Source: Candidatus Omnitrophota bacterium (GTDB lineage Bacteria > Omnitrophota > Gorgyraeia > Gygaellales > Profunditerraquicolaceae). Taken from it: 41,198 nucleotides of DNA. The notes under the pieces were generated by a model. It saw only the letters and a list, made by a program, of their open reading frames with translations, was not told where the DNA came from and ran no database searches. Location of the stretch: contig JAPLLV010000050.1 of assembly GCA_026387405.1 (NCBI GenBank), positions 1 through 41,198 of the forward strand. The letters run 5' to 3'. Made by a program: the position numbers and the translations under genes. Below are positions 32,601-40,875 of the stretch, piece after piece; the first letter of the stretch is position 1; each line of letters begins with the position of its first letter.

Positions 32601-32706
32601 CGGGGGAGTAACGCTTTCTACGATCCTTACCCTCTTCGTTGTTCCCTGCGCCTACGAGATATTTTCTAAGTTTGAACACATGCAGCCGCAGCAACCCAAG
32701 GCTTAG
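29617..32706 (+). CDS. RND efflux pump, AcrB/HAE1 type
   Basis: 1029 residues, full length, with 12 membrane helices in two sixes and two large periplasmic loops. Marks: MTLSDLSIKNPVFGWMLMIGI at the start, LPDVDFPVVSVSITWEGA, the TM4 proton-relay GVVVDDAIMVLENISRY, and LILLMGIVKKNSILLVDF in the second half. It is a proton-driven exporter of the AcrB/MdtB class for drugs or bile-like compounds. It needs a TolC partner (present) and a membrane-fusion adaptor (absent). The start ATG 29617 has no clear ribosome site. The convergent cstA gene ends 17 bases away. Confidence 0.94.
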   Translation: MTLSDLSIKNPVFGWMLMIGILVFGWIGFSQLGVSQLPDVDFPVVSVSITWEGAAPEIMETEVTDIVENAVMSVEGIKEVTSVSAQGSTQISIELNLNRNIDVAVQEVQTKIAQAQRNLPKDIDPPIVTKTNPEDQPIMYVAVSGDRPIKDINHYVSDTLKDQFTTVPGVGDIRLGGFVDPNLRVWLDANKMREKELTVEDVLNAINYQHADLPAGYIDTGPKEINIRVYGEASSPKEFENLIIPQRVGGGPIWKSLRVGDVGTVEDGLADIRRISRSWGQPSVGLGIIKQRGSNAVEVANAVKRKMQEITKTLPAGMQLRVVFDSTQFIKDSVNELKFNLLLSVILTSFVCYLFLGSWTANINVLLAIPTSLMGAFLVLYFLGFTVNTFTMLGLSLVIGVVVDDAIMVLENISRYQEQGKARVEAALIGAREITFAALAASIAILAIFVPVIFMQGVVGKFFLQFGVTISVAVLFSLLEALTITPMRCSQFLVVGHTTKLGNFVDKLMKWTAKRYRSVLDFLLDRPKMVLFITTLVFLSSLALSKVLKKEFIPPQDQSRFLARINLPLGSSIEKTDSVFKEAEALLMKMPEIETYYSVVGSFTGAQVNQGFIFITMKPPKDRPRLKGHHETQQEFMQVIRKKFNAISGVDRAVMQDLSLTGFTAQRGFPIEFTVRGPDWGKLGSFSQEIMKKMKASGFMTDVDTDYQLGMPELQVSPDRQKAADRGVNVLSIANTINSMMGGIRNGKFTSNGKRYDIRVRLAEADRSSPADIGKMWVRNEFGEVVPLSEVVTSDVQPSLFSITRKNRERAISIYANPAPGHSQQEALDVVSKIGKEVLPNDYHLIFSGGSQAFKESFQSLIFALILGIFVSYMVLGTQFNSFIHPFTVLLALPFSVTGAFLFLFLSRNSLNLYSMIGLILLMGIVKKNSILLVDFTNVRRNQGMGVREALLDACPIRLRPILMTSVAMIAAAVPVALAIGPGSETMVPMAVAVIGGVTLSTILTLFVVPCAYEIFSKFEHMQPQQPKA

Positions 32707-32723
32707 CTATTGAATATTCCCGC

Positions 32724-34493
32724 CTATAATTCTTTTCGCAGCCTGAAGGCAGCTCTCGCCGATTCGAAAAATATGATTATTACCAGCGCGAGCATAACTA
32801 TGGAAAGAAGCGTATTGATATTTCCCTGGAGGGTGTGTTTGGGCAGGTAGTTGTGCAGGATGTTATCTATTCCGGCAACAAGGGTGGTAATGAACATAAA
32901 TATTCCCGGGACAAAGGTAATCAGCCCATACTGCCAGATGCGTGTGTGTTTTAATATGAATATGGTGCCGATAAAAAGGGCCAGGGCGGCCAAAAGTTGA
33001 TTTGCCACGCCGAACATCGGCCAGATAGTGGATATATCCCCGTTATAAACCAGATATCCCCATAAGAAACTGATCACCGCGCTGCTTACGATTATTCCCA
33101 GCAGTTTGTTTTTCCTTCCCATTCTCGGATTAACGAATTTCATCATCTCCTGCAGGATGTAGCGCGCGACCCGCGTGCCCGTATCTACCGTGGTTAAGAT
33201 AAAAAGTGCCTCGAACATTATGGCAAAATGATACCAATAGCCCATGAGGTGTTTCATTCCCTTTATGGAAGAGAGGATCACCGACATCCCCGCGGCAAGC
33301 GATACTGCGCCGCCCGCCCTTCCCGCAAGCGTCTCTCCGGTCATACGTTCGATCTCGCTTAGATTGGTTGTGTGTAATCCTAATTTGGCAAAAATCGCCG
33401 GCGAAAGGTTGATCGCGAAATAGTCTCCCGGCAGCATCACCGTGGCGGCGATCAAGGCCATAATGGATACCACGGCTTCTACCAGCATCGCGCCGTAACC
33501 GATAAACTGTATATCGGATTCGCTGTTTATCATTTTGGGCGTGGTCCCGGAAGCTACCAGGCTGTGGAATCCGCTTATCGCGCCGCAGGCAATGGTTATG
33601 CAGACAAAAGGCCAGACCTTTCCCGGTATTATAGGTCCTCCGCCATGAACGAACTGGGTGAACATCGGCATATGGATCGTCGGGTTTACCGCGAATATGC
33701 CCACGATGAGGAGCAGGATGGTTCCTATCTTCATATAAGAACTTAAGTAATCGCGCGGGCAGAGGAGCAGCCAGACAGGGAGGATAGAGGCGATGAGGCC
33801 ATAAATAGGAAGGATGATCGAAAGCATGGGTTTTGAAAAAAGGAAGAAAGAACCAAATCCTGTTTTTGATAAAGGTTCACCCATTACCACTCCGGCGGTA
33901 ACTATAGCTACTCCGATGAGCGAGGCCTCCACGATCTTGCCCGGCCTTATCTTATACATATACAGCGCTACCAAGAGCGCGGCAGGGATGGTTACCGCTA
34001 TGGTAAAGGTTGCCCAGGGGCTTTCATTTAAGGCGTTTACCACCACCAGCGCGAGGCCTGCCAGCGCGGTTATAATGATAAAGAGTATGGCAAAACCCGT
34101 GGTGATCCCCGCGGTTGAACTTATATGTTTTTTGGCCAGGCGCGTCAGGGACTGGCCTTTCATCCTCACAGAGGCAAAGAGGATGACCAGATCGTGCACT
34201 GCGCCGCCAAGCACCGCCCCGATAAGTATCCAAAGATAGCCCGGGAGGAATCCGAATTGCGCTGCCAGGACCGGCCCTACCAGCGGGCCTGCCCCGGATA
34301 TGGCCGCAAAATGATGGCCGAAGAGCACGAATTTATTCGTAGGATGATAATCTTTTCCGTCGCGTAAGGTATGTGCCGGGGTTTTGCGCAGGGTATCTAA
34401 AACCAGGACCTTGGTAATGATGAATTTAGCGTAGAACCTGTAGGCCAGGGCGAATACCAGAAGGCTTATTATGATAAACGTCAAGGCATGCAT
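32724..34493 (-). CDS. cstA: carbon starvation protein CstA
   Basis: 589 residues with about 16 membrane helices. The CstA marks are the N-terminal YRFYAKFIITKVLVLD and TPAHTLRDGKDYHPTNKFVLFGHHFAAISGAGPLVGPVLAAQFG, and GAVLGGAVHDLVILFASVR. CstA/BtsT proteins import peptides or pyruvate during carbon limitation; which substrate applies cannot be told. The short C-terminal charged tail is normal. It stands alone on the minus strand, and its -10 box lies only six bases from the start codon. Confidence 0.95.
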   Translation of the reverse strand: MHALTFIIISLLVFALAYRFYAKFIITKVLVLDTLRKTPAHTLRDGKDYHPTNKFVLFGHHFAAISGAGPLVGPVLAAQFGFLPGYLWILIGAVLGGAVHDLVILFASVRMKGQSLTRLAKKHISSTAGITTGFAILFIIITALAGLALVVVNALNESPWATFTIAVTIPAALLVALYMYKIRPGKIVEASLIGVAIVTAGVVMGEPLSKTGFGSFFLFSKPMLSIILPIYGLIASILPVWLLLCPRDYLSSYMKIGTILLLIVGIFAVNPTIHMPMFTQFVHGGGPIIPGKVWPFVCITIACGAISGFHSLVASGTTPKMINSESDIQFIGYGAMLVEAVVSIMALIAATVMLPGDYFAINLSPAIFAKLGLHTTNLSEIERMTGETLAGRAGGAVSLAAGMSVILSSIKGMKHLMGYWYHFAIMFEALFILTTVDTGTRVARYILQEMMKFVNPRMGRKNKLLGIIVSSAVISFLWGYLVYNGDISTIWPMFGVANQLLAALALFIGTIFILKHTRIWQYGLITFVPGIFMFITTLVAGIDNILHNYLPKHTLQGNINTLLSIVMLALVIIIFFESARAAFRLRKEL

Positions 34494-34499
34494 GCTAAT

Positions 34500-34505
34500 A
34501 TTATA
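34500..34505 (-). promoter_or_regulatory. -10 box for a leaderless cstA message
   Basis: TATAAT on the minus strand, six bases before ATG 34493. Upstream -35 sequence is weak. No ribosome site fits in the remaining bases. Confidence 0.5.
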
Positions 34506-34584
34506 CTCATATCTCGCTTTTTTTCTACAAGAAAATCATTGTTTTTAGGCTTTAGAATGATGCAAAAATACCCTCCTTGTGCGC

Positions 34585-34613
34585 TTGACAATCACCTGTT
34601 CATAGGTTATACT
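34585..34613 (+). promoter_or_regulatory. promoter of the secreted FN3 protein gene
   Basis: TTGACA at 34585-34590 and TATACT at 34608-34613, spacer 17. Start near 34620, leaving a 165-base leader. Confidence 0.82.
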
Positions 34614-34643
34614 TAAACATTAAATTAATTTATAAAGATGTAT

Positions 34644-34736
34644 AAAATCCGGTGGTCCTGAATATGGAGGTATTTAGGATTGCCACGGAAGTTTATGATC
34701 CGGATTGACAAAAAATTGGTCAATACCGGATTTTTT
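34644..34736 (+). ncRNA. riboswitch-like transcription attenuator
   Basis: A two-part element. Upstream domain: CCGGTGG (34649-34655) with CCACGG (34683-34688), enclosing CCTGAATA (34657-34664) with TATTTAGG (34671-34678). Terminator: ATCCGGATTGAC (34698-34709) with GTCAAT-A-CCGGAT (34719-34731), then TTTTTT. The 5' bases AAAATCCGGT (34644-34653) are a perfect 10-base complement of ACCGGATTTT (34725-34734) in the terminator's 3' arm, so an antiterminator competes with the terminator. I recognise no published ligand class. Confidence 0.65.
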
Positions 34737-34784
34737 GTTACGGGTAGGATAAAGCATTTTCTAATATTGAGGGGGATCATAAAA

Positions 34785-37700
34785 ATGAGTAGATTAAGAA
34801 AAATATTTTCATTGGCAGTTTTTGTCCTGGGGATTACAGCGGGGCTTAATAATGTTTTCGCTGGATCCGAGGATCCCCGCATCACCTGGTTAAAGGTAAA
34901 TACAAGCAAAGATACCGGTCTCCCCTATAGTTTTCAGTTGCCTGCGGACCCTGATAGGCGTAAACAGATTTTAGAAGGGATAACCGCGGACAAGCCGAAA
35001 GATGCGATTATTGAGCGGGTGATCGTGAGTCAGGGATTGGAGGTCTATGACGGCGCTTGCTGGCAGATCGCGCTTGTGGCAACCGGCGATAAGGAGACAA
35101 ATCTGCCATTGGCACGTGTACCAATAGATAAATATTGGGATGGCGATTTACCCCATCTTTGGGCTATCAGGGGCGGTTATTCTAAAATAAATTCCAACCA
35201 GCAGTTTGTCTATGATCCGAAAAATCCAGGCGTAATATCGGAGGGTCCGTATAACCCCGGCTCCCGCGGTTTTATCTTCCGTATTATCGATGCTGATGGG
35301 AGATGGGAAACGCCGGATCCTTTAGACGGTAAAACGCATTCACCAGACTTTCCCGGGCCTGAATATGACAAGGGTTTAATTGTCTGGCAGGATTGGAGAC
35401 CTATTGCCGGAGAGAATGCCTGGGTGGTAATGGCTGCCCTGCAGCGCTTCCACGCCAAATATTACGATGCGATAAATAAAAGGTACAGCGTACCTTCTCA
35501 AGATATAATCACCTATGTTACCGACCGGACAATGCGGGAAGCAAAAGAATCAGCCTTAGTTAGAGAATTGGCCCGCTGCGCATTGATCCTTCAGGCGGAT
35601 AATGGCGGCATCCGCGTGGCTCCTATCGGAACCTATTATGCCCCCGGTAGCGGCGACGATTGGTATTATAATGAGATCTTCACGGAAAACAATTGTTCCT
35701 GGTATGCCGCTTTTCGCATGCTCTACGCGGTTACCGGGGATGGGCAATACAAAAATGCGATGGACGGAATTGAGCGTTATTTGAAATCAGCCTGGGACCC
35801 CCAGGATAAGATCTTTTATCAGGGCACGCATTATAACAACGGCGCATGGGAGTTTAATATTGCCACGCCCTTTGCCGTTGATTGCCAGACCTGGGCTATC
35901 TGTGTCTTAGGCCCGGAGCGGATCGATTCCTGGTTTGGCGAAGGCTCGGCCTATAATATGTGGCAAAAGGCCAAGCAGCTTTCCGGTTATACTGTCCAGG
36001 GAAAACTATTAGGCGTAGGCTATTCTACCGAACATGACCGTATGTCCATTGAATGGACCGCAGGAGCAGTGTTGGCCTGCAGGATAATGTCGGACTATTA
36101 TAAAAATACTCATCCGGATTGGTCATTGCAGGCAAGTCAAGATGCGCAGAGCATGCGAGAAGGTATTGATGGAGACGGTACTAATGTTTTTAAACATCAG
36201 GTTGCCGCAGATCAGGTTGGCTATTCCTATTCTTCCAAACGGGCTCCCATACCATTTGGCTGGAATTCGCTTGACCCTGATGTGTTAAGCACAACTTCTA
36301 CTGCCTGGGTGTATTTTCTGGATTCAGGATTCAATCCCTTTATACTGGGAGGTAAGACAGCGTTTACTCCCAGTGATTGCACTCCTCCTTCTACCCCCAG
36401 GGTAAGCGTAAGCATAAATACTGTTTTAATCGATCAACTTTATGCCTCCTGGAGGTCCCAGGATTTGGAGTCGGGTATTCTGGAGTATCGGTATAAAATA
36501 ACCGAAGGGAGCATTGATGGTTTGGTCGTAAGGGATTGGACAAGAGTGAGGGGAGTTAATTATGTTACTGCCGGGGCATTGAACCTTACCATAGGCAAAA
36601 CTTATTATTTTTCCGTGCAGGCAGAGAATAACGTAGGTTTGTGGAGCCAGACCGGATATTCTTCCGGCACAACCGTCATCGCCAAAAAACCTCCGCAGCC
36701 GATGGCGGATCTTTTTGCAGCGGGAATTTCTACCAGCGAAATAAAGCTATTAATGATGGATAATGTTCTTAACCAGAAGGACGGGGTGAAGATCGAACGC
36801 AGCATAGACGGCCAGGCGTTTACCCAGATAGCGAATATTAGCCCCTATGCCGGCTTTATTGATTCTGGCCTAGAGGCAAACAAGACATATTTTTACCGCT
36901 GCCGGCTCTATAATTCGGCGGGGGAATCTTCTTATACGCCCGGTCCTGGTGAACCTTTAGCATCAGCAACGACCTTTGCGCCTTTAGATACCACAGCGCC
37001 AAGCACCCCGGTGGTCCGTGACGACGGAGATTTTACGGAGAATACGAAATCCCTGACCGCCTCGTTTACATCTGAAGATAAGGAATCAGGCGTAGTGCAG
37101 TATATGTATCGCATCACTAAGGATATGCCTACGGGTGAAGCAATTACGGATTTTAAATTCGTGGATAAGCAACCCGGAATAGGTATTGTAGTTTTACAGT
37201 CAGGATTGAGGTTAACCGAAGGCAAGACCTATTATTTCGCAGTGAGAGCCAAAAACGGAGCAGGCCTTTGGAGTGAAACAGGGTATTCAGATGGCATAAC
37301 TATCCGCACCGTACCCGCTACTCCCACTGGACTCACTGCCGGCGCTGTATCCACAAGCCAGATAAAATTAAGCTGGAAGGATAACGCAAAAAATGAGACA
37401 GGCTTTAAGATTGAGCGCAGCTTAAGTGCCAATTCAGGTTTTACCCGGATAGCCAGCGTAGGCGCTAATGTCACCACTTACAACAATACCGGGCTTAAGT
37501 CCGGCACCGCCTACAATTACCGGGTACGTGCCTATAACTCAAGTGGCAATACCGCGTATATCGCCACAAACACCACTACCCTGACTGTTGCCGCGCCCAC
37601 TAATTTAACTGCCAGCGCGGTGTCCACAAACCAGATAAAATTAAGCTGGAAGGATAACGCAAATAATGAAAGCGGCTTTAAGATCGAGCGCAGCTTAAAA

Positions 37701-37871
37701 GCCAGTTCAGGTTTTACCCGGATAGCCAGCGTAGGCGCTAATGTCACCACTTACAACAATGCCGGCCTTAATCCCGGCACCACCTACTATTACCGGGTAT
37801 GTGCCTATGATAGCAGCGCAAATTCTGCGTATTCCAATTCGGTGAGTGTTACCACAAGCAAAAAAAAGTAA
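34785..37871 (+). CDS. secreted protein with helical-toroid-like domain and five FN3 repeats
   Basis: 1028 residues from ATG 34785 (GAGGGGGAT upstream; earlier starts lie in the leader RNA). A signal peptide ends near VFAGS. Residues about 30-520 are Trp/Tyr-rich with the look of an (alpha/alpha) toroid enzyme: RELARCALILQADNGGI, NCSWYAAFRMLYAVTGDGQY, STEHDRMSIEWTAGAVLACR. Then come FN3-like modules at about 532-630, 634-730, 734-840, 844-933 and 935-1026. It is probably secreted and polysaccharide-acting, but I recognise no catalytic family. There is no sorting signal at the C-terminus. It has its own promoter and attenuator. Confidence 0.78.
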   Translation: MSRLRKIFSLAVFVLGITAGLNNVFAGSEDPRITWLKVNTSKDTGLPYSFQLPADPDRRKQILEGITADKPKDAIIERVIVSQGLEVYDGACWQIALVATGDKETNLPLARVPIDKYWDGDLPHLWAIRGGYSKINSNQQFVYDPKNPGVISEGPYNPGSRGFIFRIIDADGRWETPDPLDGKTHSPDFPGPEYDKGLIVWQDWRPIAGENAWVVMAALQRFHAKYYDAINKRYSVPSQDIITYVTDRTMREAKESALVRELARCALILQADNGGIRVAPIGTYYAPGSGDDWYYNEIFTENNCSWYAAFRMLYAVTGDGQYKNAMDGIERYLKSAWDPQDKIFYQGTHYNNGAWEFNIATPFAVDCQTWAICVLGPERIDSWFGEGSAYNMWQKAKQLSGYTVQGKLLGVGYSTEHDRMSIEWTAGAVLACRIMSDYYKNTHPDWSLQASQDAQSMREGIDGDGTNVFKHQVAADQVGYSYSSKRAPIPFGWNSLDPDVLSTTSTAWVYFLDSGFNPFILGGKTAFTPSDCTPPSTPRVSVSINTVLIDQLYASWRSQDLESGILEYRYKITEGSIDGLVVRDWTRVRGVNYVTAGALNLTIGKTYYFSVQAENNVGLWSQTGYSSGTTVIAKKPPQPMADLFAAGISTSEIKLLMMDNVLNQKDGVKIERSIDGQAFTQIANISPYAGFIDSGLEANKTYFYRCRLYNSAGESSYTPGPGEPLASATTFAPLDTTAPSTPVVRDDGDFTENTKSLTASFTSEDKESGVVQYMYRITKDMPTGEAITDFKFVDKQPGIGIVVLQSGLRLTEGKTYYFAVRAKNGAGLWSETGYSDGITIRTVPATPTGLTAGAVSTSQIKLSWKDNAKNETGFKIERSLSANSGFTRIASVGANVTTYNNTGLKSGTAYNYRVRAYNSSGNTAYIATNTTTLTVAAPTNLTASAVSTNQIKLSWKDNANNESGFKIERSLKASSGFTRIASVGANVTTYNNAGLNPGTTYYYRVCAYDSSANSAYSNSVSVTTSKKK
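37320..37862 (+). repeat. 273-bp tandem duplication coding for the last two FN3 modules
   Basis: Stretches such as ACCAGATAAAATTAAGCTGG recur with a 273-base offset (91 codons) and few changes, showing recent duplication of one FN3 module. The start and end limits are approximate. Confidence 0.8.
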
Positions 37872-38009
37872 TAGTTCCCTTTGATTCTAAAGTTGCCTGT
37901 TTTTAGTCTCCTGTATTGAATCGCCTCTTGAGAGATAACCTGCGTCTCCGAGCCCATCTAAGAATAAACCTTTTTCGATAAAGAATGTTGGAAGCTTTGC
38001 TAAAATAGC

Positions 38010-38038
38010 TTGCCTGATCCAGGCTATTATGGTATCTT
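38010..38038 (+). promoter_or_regulatory. promoter of the DUF47-pit unit
   Basis: TTGCCT at 38010-38015 and TATCTT at 38033-38038, spacer 17. It is 62 bases before the DUF47 start codon. The rest of 37872-38009 shows no gene or clear structure. Confidence 0.6.
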
Positions 38039-38099
38039 AGCAGCGTGGAAAATAACTCTGAGCAGGATACATAAACTTATTATAGGAGGAGCGTATAAT

Positions 38100-38726
38100 A
38101 TGTTTTTTAAATTCCTTCCCCAAGCAGTAAATTTCTACGATCTTTTTGATAAGCAGGTTGACTACGCCGTTGACGCGGCAAAATATTTCAAGGAATTGGT
38201 GTCAAAGGGCGCCATAGATGATGCGTCCCTGGAGAAAATGGGGACCATTGAGCATCAGGGGGATGAGGTCGCGCATGATATTTTCAACCATTTAAATAAA
38301 ACTTTTATTACCCCGTTCGATAGAGAAGATATACATGCCTTAGCCAAGGAGCTGGACAATATAACCGATATGATAAATACCATTGTCAGCCGGTTGGTGA
38401 TCTATAAACTTAACTCTGTGGATAAAAATCTTATCCAGTTTTCTCTGGTGATCGAAGAGTCGGTCAATGCAGTAGCCTGCGCGGTCAAGGGTTTACGCAA
38501 TATAAAAAATTCCAAGAGTATCCAGGATTCGTGCGTTGAGATAAACCGGCTGGAGAATGTCGGTGACGCAATGCGAGACACGGTGTTGGCAGAGCTTTTT
38601 GAAAAAACAAAAGACCCCATTGCCGTGATCAAGTTAAAAGAGATATATCAGGACGCAGAAACAGTCCTTGACGTATGCGAAGACGTAACCCACGTGGTTG
38701 GGGCAATCCTCTTAAAACAAGCCTAG
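38100..38726 (+). CDS. DUF47 (PhoU-like) family protein, Pit accessory
   Basis: 208 residues, all-helical: FFKFLPQAVNFYDLFDKQVDYAVDAAKYFKELV, then MGTIEHQGDEVAHDIFNHLNKTFITPFDREDIHALAKELDNITDMI and EINRLENVGDAMRDTVLAELF. The ExxGDE and D-x3-D metal-binding positions are kept. DUF47 proteins are encoded beside Pit transporters and are thought to modulate them. The start is ATG 38100 with TAGGAGGA upstream; the frame 38010-38099 has no start support. It is four bases from pit. Confidence 0.92.
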   Translation: MFFKFLPQAVNFYDLFDKQVDYAVDAAKYFKELVSKGAIDDASLEKMGTIEHQGDEVAHDIFNHLNKTFITPFDREDIHALAKELDNITDMINTIVSRLVIYKLNSVDKNLIQFSLVIEESVNAVACAVKGLRNIKNSKSIQDSCVEINRLENVGDAMRDTVLAELFEKTKDPIAVIKLKEIYQDAETVLDVCEDVTHVVGAILLKQA

Positions 38727-38730
38727 TATA

Positions 38731-39714
38731 ATGATTTTTGTCATCCTTCTTTTGATAGGCCTCGCGCTTATCTTTGATTTTTTAAACGGCTTCCATGATT
38801 CCGCCAATTCTATCGCCACGGTTGTTTCCACTCGCGTACTCTCCCCGCGCATAGCCGTTATCTGGGCGGCATTCTTTAATTTTATCGCCTTTCTTTTCTT
38901 CGGGCTTCACGTTGCCAACACCATCGGCAAAGGGATAATCGATATCACGATCTTGGATAAGGGCGTTATCTTTGGGGCGCTTGTCGGCGCCTGCGGTTGG
39001 GATATTATTACCTGGTATTTTGGCCTGCCTACGAGTTCTTCTCACGCGCTCATTGGCGGAATGATCGGTTCCGCGCTGGTCAAGGCCGGCCCGAAATCAC
39101 TTGTCTGGAGCGGCATTTTAAAAACAGTTACCTTTATATTTGTTTCCCCGATAGCCGGGCTTATTTTGGGTTTAACGTTTGGTTTTATAGTTTACTGGAT
39201 ATTTAGAAATAGCGCGCCGTTAAAAGTAGACCATATTTTTAGAAAAGGGCAGTTAGTATCAGCGGCTTTCTATAGTATGGGCCATGGAGGCAATGATGCG
39301 CAAAAAACCATGGGTATCATTGCCAGCCTGCTTTTTAGCGCCGGCCTATTGGGCGGGAAATTCTACGTTCCTTTCTGGGTTGTAATCGCCTGCCACAGCG
39401 CGATTGCATTAGGCACGATGTTCGGCGGTTGGCGCATTGTCAAGACTATGGGGCAGAAGGTAGTCAAGCTTAAGCCCGTGGATGGATTCTGCGCAGAGCT
39501 TGGGGCCGCCACCACATTATTTATATCTACCGCATTCGGTATCCCCGTAAGCACCACGCACACCATTACCGGCGCTATTATGGGCATAGGGTCATTCAAG
39601 CGCGTGAGCGCGGTGCGCTGGGGCGTGGCCGGAAACATCATCTGGGCCTGGATATTGACCATTCCCTGCGCGGCAGCAATATCGGCCTTAGCTTATCTTC
39701 TTATCAAAAGATAG
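38731..39714 (+). CDS. pit: inorganic phosphate transporter, Pit family
   Basis: 327 residues with about ten membrane helices and two copies of the Pit signature: FLNGFHDSANSIATVVSTRV near the start and MGHGGNDAQKTMGI in the middle; LPTSSSHALIGG and IPVSTTHTITGA are the partner motifs. It imports metal-phosphate with protons or sodium. It is four bases after the DUF47 gene and convergent with the next gene. Confidence 0.95.
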   Translation: MIFVILLLIGLALIFDFLNGFHDSANSIATVVSTRVLSPRIAVIWAAFFNFIAFLFFGLHVANTIGKGIIDITILDKGVIFGALVGACGWDIITWYFGLPTSSSHALIGGMIGSALVKAGPKSLVWSGILKTVTFIFVSPIAGLILGLTFGFIVYWIFRNSAPLKVDHIFRKGQLVSAAFYSMGHGGNDAQKTMGIIASLLFSAGLLGGKFYVPFWVVIACHSAIALGTMFGGWRIVKTMGQKVVKLKPVDGFCAELGAATTLFISTAFGIPVSTTHTITGAIMGIGSFKRVSAVRWGVAGNIIWAWILTIPCAAAISALAYLLIKR

Positions 39715-39727
39715 CCCTTGCGTCTTA

Positions 39728-40699
39728 TTACCACCTGAAGCCTATTCCTGCGACAAGCGAGATTTCTCTTCCTTCTTTAAGCGCTTCTATATACGCCTGG
39801 CCCAGGCCTTTTAAAAAAGTCCGGGAGAGTTTTAAATCCATTCCCATGTCCTCGTGCCGGTTATTTTTCAATTTTAATTCCAGGTTATAATCTTTATTAA
39901 GCTTGCAGGTTGCTCCCAAGATGATCTCTTGATTTTTTCCTCCCTCGACAGGCATCTCGAATGTCAGGCCGAGCCTTTCGTTCAACTTCCATGCGCCAAA
40001 GAGCAGGATCTTCTTTCTGGCGCCGCCAGCCCCGATACCTATCTCATACTGCAGGCCTCGATCTACGGGTTTTCCCAGGCTCACCCTGAAGTCAAGCCTT
40101 GAACCTATTTCTTTGTTCAGGACATAAGATATCCGGTTCTTCTCATTGATATCCCAGAAGCCCTTGAAGGTGAGCAGGCGGGTGAGTTTGTCTTTTGTCT
40201 TTAAGCCGGCCTGGGTATAGGTATAGATAATTTGATTATGGCGATCCACCTCCCATGAGCCGAGGAAGGTGAGTGTGTCAATTATATCTGTTTCCTTGGA
40301 GACCAGGAAGTTCAGGCGGTTATATTCATCTACCTGCCACCTGCCGCCGAGTTTAAGCAAATAAAAGTGCGTTCCTTGACTGCAGTCTTTGGTGGCCAGG
40401 CTAAACGTCAATTCATCTGCCTTGGCGTCAATGATCTCGCCTGTCAGGGTAAGCTTGTCTCCCTGCCGCTGGTTATTTTCTTTGTCCAGGATGAGCATGA
40501 GATTGTGATCTTTATCCAGGGTCCAGTTTCCCGAGAGTTTAAGCTGCTGAGGAGGGGAGGAGGAAGGAGCCTTTACGCGGTAACAAAGGAGATTGTTTTT
40601 ACTGACCCGGAATTCCCCGTCCAGTATTGTCCTGAATCGTGGGATTATGACCCTGTTGAAAGGGTCGATCTCATACCTGATCTTTTCGTTTTTACGCAC
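39728..40699 (-). CDS. hypothetical beta-repeat protein
   Basis: 323 residues without signal peptide or membrane helix. From about residue 50 it is a chain of strand pairs with a repeating frame LxGxWxxDxxNxLxYxL, seen in LKLSGNWTLDKDHNLMLIL, LKLGGRWQVDEYNRLNFLV, LTFLGSWEVDRHNQIIYTY, LTFKGFWDINEKNRISYVL and LFGAWKLNERLGLTFEM. It ends AGIGFRW. This looks like an extended beta-sheet or barrel; I recognise no family. It starts with GTG at 40699. A promoter lies immediately upstream, so the message may be leaderless. Confidence 0.65.
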   Translation of the reverse strand: MRKNEKIRYEIDPFNRVIIPRFRTILDGEFRVSKNNLLCYRVKAPSSSPPQQLKLSGNWTLDKDHNLMLILDKENNQRQGDKLTLTGEIIDAKADELTFSLATKDCSQGTHFYLLKLGGRWQVDEYNRLNFLVSKETDIIDTLTFLGSWEVDRHNQIIYTYTQAGLKTKDKLTRLLTFKGFWDINEKNRISYVLNKEIGSRLDFRVSLGKPVDRGLQYEIGIGAGGARKKILLFGAWKLNERLGLTFEMPVEGGKNQEIILGATCKLNKDYNLELKLKNNRHEDMGMDLKLSRTFLKGLGQAYIEALKEGREISLVAGIGFRW

Positions 40700-40704
40700 G
40701 ATTT

Positions 40705-40734
40705 ATGATAACATACTTTTTACGGCTGTGTCAA
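40705..40734 (-). promoter_or_regulatory. promoter of the beta-repeat protein gene
   Basis: On the minus strand TTGACA (40729-40734) and TATCAT (40705-40710), spacer 18. The -10 box ends five bases before the GTG. Confidence 0.6.
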
Positions 40735-40773
40735 CAGGAGTTGCTTTTTTCATCCCGCCTTCCAATAAAAACC

Positions 40774-40803
40774 TTGCTATAAACAGGTGGTTTCATATAT
40801 AAT
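40774..40803 (+). promoter_or_regulatory. promoter of the 40876 gene
   Basis: TTGCTA at 40774-40779 and TATAAT at 40798-40803, spacer 18. It faces away from the beta-repeat gene promoter. Confidence 0.55.
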
Positions 40804-40875
40804 TGTGTGTACCAAGTTCCGATAGAGTACTTTGTTCACTACAAAGGGGTAAACACCTAATTCTAAGGAGGAGGT

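Noticed and set aside
34680-34784. N-terminal extension of the FN3 protein from 34680
   Set aside because: It would be translated from inside the attenuator hairpins, lacks a ribosome site and would bury the signal peptide; ATG 34785 is well supported.
37320-37862. repeat array (CRISPR-like)
   Set aside because: The 273-base repeats are in frame and code for FN3 modules; there are no short repeats with unique spacers.
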